Shown piece after piece: positions 52,801 to 57,517 of a stretch of 57,517 nt of DNA; the stretch's first letter is position 1; each line of letters begins with the position of its first letter. The notes below the pieces were generated by a model. That model did no database searches and had not been told where the DNA came from. It saw only the letters and a list, made by a program, of their open reading frames with translations. The stretch is from Maribacter aquivivus (lineage in GTDB: Bacteria; Bacteroidota; Bacteroidia; Flavobacteriales; Flavobacteriaceae): positions 2,373,825-2,431,341 of the forward strand of contig NZ_FQZX01000001.1 of assembly GCF_900142175.1 (NCBI RefSeq), in the 5' to 3' direction. Both the position numbers and the translations under genes were made by a program.

Positions 52801-55333
52801 TAGTGATGCCATTTGGCAAGCAGCAGATTGTGACGGTGATGGAGCAAGTAATGGTGTAGAAGCCGCTAATGGTACCGACCCGTATAATACCGATACAGAT
52901 GGTGATGGCGTTCCTGACAATGCAGATGAAGAAGGAACTAATCCTTGTACACCAATACAAAATCCAGGTTATACTGGTTACGATCCAAGTAATACTATGT
53001 GGTCATCAGCCGATTGTGATGGTGATGGAATTACAAATGGAATGGAAGTTACCAACGGTACAGATCCTTATAATACAGATACTGATGGAGACGGGGTTCC
53101 AGACAATACAGACTCAGATGCTTTAGATCCTTGTAGTCCAGCTCAAGCAGCCGGTTATACAGGTTATGACGCTTCCAATACAATTTGGGCAAATGCAGAT
53201 TGTGATAATGATGGTGTACTTAATGGTGATGAAGATGCCAACGGTACCGATCCATACAATACAGATACCGATGGTGATGGTATTCCAGACAATATAGATT
53301 TAGATGCTTTAGATCCATGTAGTCCAACACAAGCAGCAGGCTATACAGGTTATGATGCAACTAATGCTATTTGGGCAGCAGCCGATTGCGATGGTGATAA
53401 TGTGACAAATGGTACAGAAGATACCAATGGTACAGACCCTTATAATGAAGATACCGATGGCGACGGAGTTCCAGATGATACGGATGCTGACGCATTAAAT
53501 CCTTGTGATCCAATACAAACAGCAGGTTATGCAGGATATGATGCAACCAATACAATTTGGACTGCGGCTGACTGTGATGGTGATGGTGTTGATAATGGAA
53601 CTGAAGATACGAATGGTACAGATCCATACAATACAGATACCGATGGTGATGGCGTTCCAGATGATACAGACGATGATGCATTAAATCCGTGCGACCCAGT
53701 ACAAGCGGCCGGTTACACAGGTTATGATGCTACTAATGCTATTTGGGCAGCAGCAGATTGTGATGGCGATAATGTTACCAATGGTGATGAAGACACCAAC
53801 GGCACAGATCCATATAATGAAGATACCGATGGCGACGGAGTTCCAGATGATACGGATGATGACGCATTAAATCCTTGTGACCCAGTTCAAGCAGCTGGCT
53901 ACACAGGATATGACGCTTCCAATACAATTTGGGCAAGTGCCGATTGTGATAATGATGGAGTAACGAATGGTGATGAAGATACTAATGGTACAGATCCGTA
54001 CAATACAGATACCGATGGTGATGGTGTTCCCGATGATACAGATGATGATGCATTAAATCCTTGTGACCCAGTACAAGTGGCTGGTTACGTAGGTTATGAT
54101 GCTAGTAATGCTATTTGGGCAGGAGCCGATTGTGATGGTGATGGAATTGATAATGGTACTGAAGTGACTAACGGTACTAATCCTTATAATCCCGATACGG
54201 ATGGTGATGGCGTTCCAGATGATACGGATGCTGACGCATTAAATCCGTGCGACCCAGTACAAGAAGCAGGTTATACAGCTTATGATGCAACTAATACTAT
54301 TTGGGCAGCAGCCGATTGCGATGATGATGGTGTCTCTAATAGTGAGGAAGTTACCAACGGTACTGATCCATATAATGCGGATACTGATGGTGACGGCATT
54401 TCAGATGCTACAGATTCAGATGCTTTAGACCCTTGTAGTCCATCACAAGAAATAGGCTATTCGGAATATGATGCTACCAATGCAATTTGGGCAACAGCCG
54501 ATTGCGATGGTGATGGAATTGATAATGGTACTGAAGTGACTAACGGTACTGACCCTTACAATACCGATACGGATGGCGATGGTGTTTCTGATAGTCAAGA
54601 ATTTGAAGACGGTACTGACCCATTAAACGATTGTGATTCTAATGGAGGTGCTCCTTTAGGTACATCAGATTGTGATGAAGATGGTTTAACTACAGATGAA
54701 GAAGTATCGTTAGGTACAGATCCAAATATAGCAGATACCGATGGTGATGGTATTTTAGATGGGCAAGAGGTATTAGATAATACCAACCCATTAGATGATT
54801 GTGATCATGATGGTGGTACTGCTTTACCAGAAAGTGATTGTGATGGTGACGGATTAACCACTGCTGTTGAAGATGCATTAGGTACGGATTCTAATAATGC
54901 AGATACTGATGGAGATACTATTCCTGATGGTCAAGAGGTTGAAGAGGGCACAGACCCTTTAGATCCATGTGATTCAATTGGTGGAGCGCCAAGTTTATCA
55001 GCTGGTTGTAATGCAGAAGTTGTTGAGACAGGTATTGCAGTTTCTAATGAAGTAATCACCCCAGATAATGATGGAACTAATGATTTCTTTAGGATTGAAA
55101 ACATTGAATCCTTTCCTAATAATACGGTTCAGATTTACAACCGTTGGGGAGTAGTTGTATACGAAAAGTCAGGTTATGATAATAGTACTAATGTATTTAC
55201 CGGTATATCTAGTGGTCGAGCAACTATTAATACCGATTCGGAGTTACCAGTAGGTGTATACTTTTATGTTATACGATTCACAAACAACGGAGATAATTTA
55301 AACAAGTCCGGATATTTATACATCAACAGATAA
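46880..55333 (+). CDS. Giant T9SS-secreted adhesin with thrombospondin type 3 repeats
   Basis: 2817 aa. A signal peptide ending near IIESYAQ is followed by an IgGFc-binding-like region (about 130-460, with GIMATEDNTTVTISDY). Next are an Ig-like domain (about 475-555), a DUF11 domain (about 556-660), thrombospondin type 3 DxDxDG repeats, and two cadherin-like domains (about 761-854 and 1499-1596). There are 21 copies of a 62-residue unit. A gliding-motility-type (CHU_C) T9SS type-B sorting domain closes the protein (NDFFRIENIESFPNNTVQIY, VYFYVIRF). The many Asp residues should bind calcium and rigidify the stalk. PorP/SprF and OmpA genes follow 27 bp later, the usual T9SS-B partner arrangement. 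It likely anchors on the surface or in matrix. Function as an adhesin is inferred. Confidence 0.95.
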   Translation: MTIVNFKLKKTIFSFVFILFAIIESYAQLSDIHYLPPLRQRATDMDDQAVYLSTPEATPFNVNIYQGTSTTPTTVSVSNTAPYVYVLPNGNNDITMVNAANVGFVLSSSGLRFEAPNGEKFYVNYRGRNGAQGASLTSKGRAARGKHFKWGGVPLIRNRNIHNATLGIMATEDNTTVTISDYNPDTKFRLGGNVQGLTDDIITVSLNKGQSYVVESRGDLGDANKDGWLGADILSDQDIVISNGNILVGVVESSNAQDAGIDQPVAIESLGREYVFIRGGGSDRLEFPIIIGTANGTDIFVNGATTPIATINEGEYFLIPGSNYSGSTPGSNLTVTTSNNVYAYQSLAGSSSVATTGLNFIAPVNCLLPNELNNIAQIEDLVGVDIDGGLTILASNTTLDSNIIVTDGTGVVTLPASQQATGLPWKSFYVPGVTGNVSVESTGPIAVGVVGLSGALGIGGYFSGFDTVPVVDYTISGDGCVGSDITLTNSFDTYQWYRNGELIPGANTATYTPTAIGDYFVEVSSGGCFYDSNVINIYYCNPDIAVTKTADKFTYSEDESVTFTITVESLGVFDVTNVVINDVLPTGLTLSSATPSSGFWSSPNWNIGTMTGGEKQTLTIVATPVAIASPTREITVTNTVSNTQDQVDSNETADDLEETITIENSDDDGDGDPDSTDPDPNDACTYSANQVVANVDPNWNALDCDGDGENNGTEIANGTDPADPCSVTTPTDRESTDENYAVWAAADCDDDGNLNDTDPNPFAPTATDDFTTASVTIAKTFNVLNNDDFLVGSTITDLGTGTASGTVVINNATGEITYTAPISENFSTVSIDYRVCNGSICATAIFYVEIPACIDSDGDNVCDAAESAATINDPCQPSSDPYWQPQGTNDCDNDGLTNDEEASAGTDPNDADSDGDGINDGTEVNTDGTNPLDDCESNGGTPLSNSDCDNDGLTEAEEATAGTDPTNPDSDGDGVKDGWEITVDGTDPLDLCSYKIDSATETPSAAWNAADCDGDGVNNGTEVTNGTDSLDPCDPSQTAGYTSYDSNNVLWSAADCDSDGVDNGTEDTNGTDPYNTDTDGDGIPDNIDSAPLDPCSPTQAAGYTGYDASNAIWAAADCDNDGVTNGTEVTNGTDPYSNDTDGDGVPDNTDTAPLDPCSPTQAAGYTGYDATNAIWANADCDSDGVDNGIEVTNGTDPYNTDTDGDGVSDNTDNDALNPCDPAQDEGYTGYDATNAIWQAADCDGDGIDNGTENTNGTDPYGTDTDGDGVPDNTDNDPLDPCDPVQAEGYTNYDANNSIWQAGDCDGDGIDNGTEETNGTDPYDTDTDGDGVPDNTDNDPLDPCDPAQTAGYDSYDASNAIWAAADCDGDGIANGTEETNGTDPYDTDTDGDGVPDDIDTDALNPCDPSQDTGYTGYDASNAIWAAADCDGDGVDNTTEVTNGTDPYNTDTDGDGVPDNTDNDPLDPCDPTQTAGYTGYDATNAIWQAADCDGDGNINDTDPNPFAPTADDDYTTATVLVAKTINVLFNDDFLPGSTITDLGTGTAVGTIVIDQVTGEITYTPTNAENNTTVTIVYQVCNGTVCDDAILSVETPECVDSDGDNVCDAAETAATINDPCEPSTHVDWRPQGTNDCDGDGLDNDAEAAAGTDPANPDSDGDGINDGTEVNTDGTSPIDDCESVGGTPLGTSDCDNDGLTTDEETAAGTNPTNPDSDGDGVTDGTEVKTDFTDPNDLCEYVITSATVAPSSAWNTADCDGDGVDNQTELTNGTDSLDPCDPTQAAGYTGYDAANGTWQAADCDGDGVTNGDEDTNGTDPYNTDTDGDGIPDDSDNNALDPCDPVQAAGYTGYDASNTIWANADCDNDGVLNDDEDSDGTDPYNTDTDGDGVPDDTDAAPLDPCDPVQAAGYTGYDASNAIWAAADCDGDNITNAAEDNNGTDPYNNDTDGDGVPDDTDDNPFDPCDPAQVAGYTGYNASDAIWQAADCDGDGASNGVEAANGTDPYNTDTDGDGVPDNADEEGTNPCTPIQNPGYTGYDPSNTMWSSADCDGDGITNGMEVTNGTDPYNTDTDGDGVPDNTDSDALDPCSPAQAAGYTGYDASNTIWANADCDNDGVLNGDEDANGTDPYNTDTDGDGIPDNIDLDALDPCSPTQAAGYTGYDATNAIWAAADCDGDNVTNGTEDTNGTDPYNEDTDGDGVPDDTDADALNPCDPIQTAGYAGYDATNTIWTAADCDGDGVDNGTEDTNGTDPYNTDTDGDGVPDDTDDDALNPCDPVQAAGYTGYDATNAIWAAADCDGDNVTNGDEDTNGTDPYNEDTDGDGVPDDTDDDALNPCDPVQAAGYTGYDASNTIWASADCDNDGVTNGDEDTNGTDPYNTDTDGDGVPDDTDDDALNPCDPVQVAGYVGYDASNAIWAGADCDGDGIDNGTEVTNGTNPYNPDTDGDGVPDDTDADALNPCDPVQEAGYTAYDATNTIWAAADCDDDGVSNSEEVTNGTDPYNADTDGDGISDATDSDALDPCSPSQEIGYSEYDATNAIWATADCDGDGIDNGTEVTNGTDPYNTDTDGDGVSDSQEFEDGTDPLNDCDSNGGAPLGTSDCDEDGLTTDEEVSLGTDPNIADTDGDGILDGQEVLDNTNPLDDCDHDGGTALPESDCDGDGLTTAVEDALGTDSNNADTDGDTIPDGQEVEEGTDPLDPCDSIGGAPSLSAGCNAEVVETGIAVSNEVITPDNDGTNDFFRIENIESFPNNTVQIYNRWGVVVYEKSGYDNSTNVFTGISSGRATINTDSELPVGVYFYVIRFTNNGDNLNKSGYLYINR
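49970..51360 (+). repeat. Tandem 186-bp repeat block 1 (8 copies)
   Basis: Units of 186 bp start DPCDP and contain GYTGYDA.NAIW.AADCDGDG and TDPYNTDTDGDGVPD. Period confirmed by identical AGGTTATGAT at 50191 and 50377. The last unit is cut short by the second cadherin-like domain. Confidence 0.92.
52196..54613 (+). repeat. Tandem 186-bp repeat block 2 (13 copies)
   Basis: Same unit as block 1, 13 copies, ending in GTDPYNTDTDGDGVSDSQEF. Its flanks (a cadherin-like domain with APTADDDYTTAT, then PSSAWN.ADCDGDG) mirror the flanks of block 1, so the whole segment was duplicated before the copy numbers changed. Confidence 0.9.
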
Positions 55334-55359
55334 AAAAATCCCCCAAAAAAGATAAAGAG

Positions 55360-56292
55360 ATGAGAAGATTAATTTTCACAATTTTACTAATACTTACAGT
55401 CGTACTATGCGGCTACGCCCAACAAGATGCGCAGTACACACAGTACATGTACAATACGATATCGGTGAACCCAGCGTATGCGGGTTCCCGAGGGGTATTG
55501 AGCATAGCGGCACTGCACCGTTCGCAGTGGGTGGGGCTTGACGGCGCACCTACGACGCAGACGCTTAACTTCCATACGCCGGTATCGGACCATGTAGGCC
55601 TTGGGCTATCGGTGGTGAACGACGAGATCGGTAACGGAACCAACCAGGATACCTATATCGATGCGGCGTTCAGCTATACGGTGAACACCTCTGAAGAAGG
55701 CAAGCTGTCGTTCGGACTAAAAGCGGGCGGACACCTGTTCAACGTCGACTTTACGAAACTAAGAAACTACGGTGCGGAGACCAACCTACCGAACATAGAC
55801 AACAAGTTCTCGCCGAACTTCGGAGCGGGCATCTATTACCATACGGACCAGTTCTATGCAGGACTATCGGTACCGAACTTTTTACAGACCGAGCATTTCG
55901 ACAGTTCGGATACGAACAGTTCCAGCCTTATCGCACAGGAACGTATGAACTTCTATTTGATCACGGGCTATGTGTTCGATCTGAAGAACAACGTAAAGTT
56001 CAAGCCTGCGGCACTGATAAAAGCAGTAAAGGGAGCACCGTTACAAGTTGACCTAAGTGCGAACTTCCTTTTCAACGACAAGTTCTCTTTGGGAGCGGCG
56101 TACAGATGGGACGCGGCATTGAGCGCACTGTTCGGTTTTCAACTGAACGACCAGTTGATGCTGGGTCTTGCCTATGACAAGGAAACGACCGACCTGGGAG
56201 CTACACGGTTCAACGACGGTTCTTTCGAGATCATGCTGAGATATGAGTTCTTGAACAAGTACAAACGAGTGATCACCCCAAGATTCTTTTAA
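55360..56292 (+). CDS. PorP/SprF-family T9SS outer membrane protein
   Basis: 310 aa. The signal peptide ends in CGYAQQ. Family motifs: QYTQYMYNTISVNPAYAGSR, HRSQWVGLDGAPTTQTLNFH and the C-terminal LMLRYEF-type strand. Such beta-barrels pair with T9SS-B substrates and anchor or retain them at the outer membrane. It starts 27 bp after the giant gene and 11 bp before the OmpA gene. Codons are strikingly G/C-ending (GCG, TTC, AAC, CTG) compared with the AT-rich giant gene; highly expressed Flavobacteriia genes often show this. Confidence 0.95.
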   Translation: MRRLIFTILLILTVVLCGYAQQDAQYTQYMYNTISVNPAYAGSRGVLSIAALHRSQWVGLDGAPTTQTLNFHTPVSDHVGLGLSVVNDEIGNGTNQDTYIDAAFSYTVNTSEEGKLSFGLKAGGHLFNVDFTKLRNYGAETNLPNIDNKFSPNFGAGIYYHTDQFYAGLSVPNFLQTEHFDSSDTNSSSLIAQERMNFYLITGYVFDLKNNVKFKPAALIKAVKGAPLQVDLSANFLFNDKFSLGAAYRWDAALSALFGFQLNDQLMLGLAYDKETTDLGATRFNDGSFEIMLRYEFLNKYKRVITPRFF

Positions 56293-56303
56293 TAAAAAAC
56301 GAC

Positions 56304-57517
56304 ATGAAAAAAACAGGATATATTTTTTGTGGCTTGGCGGTAATGGCTATGATGGCGAACGCACAGGACAAGAAGATCAAAAAAGCGGATACAAAATTCA
56401 CGAACTATGGCTATGCCTCTGCGATACAATCGTACGAGCAATTGGTAAAGGACGGGTATACCGAAGAAGAGGTGTACAAGAATTTAGGTAACGCAAACTA
56501 TTTAAACGCAAACTATGAAGAGGCATCTAGCTGGTACGGCAAGCTGTTCGCACTGAAACAGGCGGATATCGACCCGGAATATATGTACCGCTACGCACAG
56601 ACCTTAAAATCTTTGGAAAACTATACGGAATCCGACACTTGGATGAACAAGTTCAAGAACGCAAGATCGAACGATCAACGCGGATTACTATATAGCGATA
56701 ACCAAGATTATTTGGAACAGATCGAGGAACGCTCTGGCAGGTACGAACTGAAGAACATAGGCCTGAACTCGAAGGTATCTGATTTTGCACCCTCGTTCTA
56801 TGAAGACGGGTTGGTGTTCTCCACGGCACGTGACAGCGGACTGTTAACGAAGAACATCCATAGATGGAACAACGGTTCTTTCTTGAACCTGTACAAAGCT
56901 GAACAGGACGACCAAGGAAATTTCACCAATGTAGACAAGCTCAGCAAAAGATTGAACAAGAAGACCCATGAATCGTCAACGGCATTTACCAAGGACGGAA
57001 GTACGATGTACTTTACACGTAACAATTCCGACGAAGGCAAGTTCGAAAGGGACGAGGAAGGAGTGAGCAGATTAAAAATATACAGGGCCACCAAAGAAAA
57101 CGGCGAATGGAACGAAATCGAAGAACTGCCCTTCAACGGGGACAGCTACTCGGTAGCACACCCGACACTGAACAACGACGAGACGAAATTATACTTCGCC
57201 TCGGACATGCCCGGCACGAAAGGGGAATCGGATATCTACGTTGTGGATATCAATAAGGACGGTACTTTTAGTACACCACTGAACCTGGGAGAACGAATCA
57301 ATACCGAGGCAAGGGAGACCTTTCCGTTCGTGACCAAGAGCGATAAATTATATTTTTCGTCGGATGGGCATCCGGGACTAGGGGGACTTGATGTCTTCGC
57401 AACGGACCTGAAGAACGAAAGGGGAGAGATCTACAATGTAGGACGCCCTTTGAACGGCGAGGAAGACGACTTCTCGTACATTATCAACGAAGAGACGAAG
57501 AAAGGCTTTTTCGCATC
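56304..57517 (+). CDS. OmpA-family protein with TPR and PD40 repeats, 3' end outside window
   Basis: At least 404 codons from the ATG at 56304, running off the right edge. Signal peptide MKKTGYIFCGLAVMAMMANA, TPR-like part (about 30-130, KNLGNANYLNANYEEASSWY), then WD40-like PD40 repeats (SVAHPTLNNDETKLYFASDM, TFPFVTKSDKLYFSSDGHPG). The peptidoglycan-binding OmpA domain is expected after the window edge. It shares the G/C-ending codon bias of the PorP/SprF gene. This trio (adhesin, PorP/SprF, OmpA) is the classic layout for T9SS-B secretion and cell-wall tethering. Confidence 0.93.
   Translation, partial: MKKTGYIFCGLAVMAMMANAQDKKIKKADTKFTNYGYASAIQSYEQLVKDGYTEEEVYKNLGNANYLNANYEEASSWYGKLFALKQADIDPEYMYRYAQTLKSLENYTESDTWMNKFKNARSNDQRGLLYSDNQDYLEQIEERSGRYELKNIGLNSKVSDFAPSFYEDGLVFSTARDSGLLTKNIHRWNNGSFLNLYKAEQDDQGNFTNVDKLSKRLNKKTHESSTAFTKDGSTMYFTRNNSDEGKFERDEEGVSRLKIYRATKENGEWNEIEELPFNGDSYSVAHPTLNNDETKLYFASDMPGTKGESDIYVVDINKDGTFSTPLNLGERINTEARETFPFVTKSDKLYFSSDGHPGLGGLDVFATDLKNERGEIYNVGRPLNGEEDDFSYIINEETKKGFFA

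Noticed and set aside
50153..53681. Open frames antisense or in other frames inside the giant gene
   Set aside because: They arise from repetitive codon composition, have odd amino-acid content and no independent start signals.
49970..54613. Long arrays of regular repeats that look like a CRISPR or satellite DNA
   Set aside because: Period is 186 bp, in frame, and translates to a thrombospondin-type unit throughout; no spacers or leader.

Overview
The window looks like the chromosome of a marine-type member of Flavobacteriia (Bacteroidota). DNA is AT-rich, Shine-Dalgarno sequences are rare, and Bacteroidota-type -7 boxes (TAnnTTTG) are present. The secreted proteins are typical of the group: a giant protein with a type IX secretion (T9SS) type-B sorting domain followed by PorP/SprF and OmpA-like genes, an LRR/BspA-type surface protein, many lipoproteins, and a TPR-type histidine kinase with a LytTR regulator. 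No rRNA, tRNA, CRISPR array, transposase or phage gene was seen.

Layout. 1-4016 (minus) is the 5' part of a very large surface protein (leucine-rich repeats, BspA/DUF285 repeats, two Fn3-like domains, a discoidin-like domain, Cys/Trp tandem repeats) whose end lies outside the window. 4028-8519 holds an SPFH-domain protein, a TPR histidine kinase and a LytTR regulator in one apparent operon, plus two small membrane proteins. 8785-31323 (all minus) is a long run of envelope-type accessory genes: ankyrin, a TPR lipoprotein with a glycosidase-like lipoprotein, DKNYY, sterol-desaturase-like, beta-propeller, two tandem giant MORN proteins, a Ycf48-like propeller, a TPR membrane protein, a glycan-binding-like protein and a zinc-ribbon operon. 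31460-36928 has small membrane proteins, an HD phosphohydrolase and an AlbA_2/HATPase protein lying between two diverged direct repeats. 37161-46112 is a stress/metabolism block (MscS channel, universal stress protein, two GreA/B-like proteins, glutamate dehydrogenase, a 4HB sensor) ending in an NtrC-type two-component system. 46880-57517 (plus) is the giant thrombospondin-type-3 repeat adhesin, PorP/SprF and a partial OmpA-family gene.

Two regulatory circuits can be read from the DNA. First, paired half-sites of the form RTTKRY, exactly 21 bp apart (the geometry known for LytTR proteins), lie 45-116 bp upstream of four transcription units: the 131-aa membrane protein/LRR unit, the SPFH-kinase-LytTR operon itself, the beta-propeller/sterol-desaturase unit and the zinc-ribbon operon. 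This suggests an autoregulated envelope-sensing regulon. Second, three GGAAATATT motifs (two of them near-palindromes) lie 75-140 bp upstream of a good sigma-54 promoter (GGCA-N6-TTGC). They sit just after the NtrC-type regulator gene and in front of a GreA/B-like gene, which points to a local sigma-54 circuit.

Functional calls rest on motif and family recognition by eye. Most of the 8.8-34.6 kb genes can only be described by architecture.
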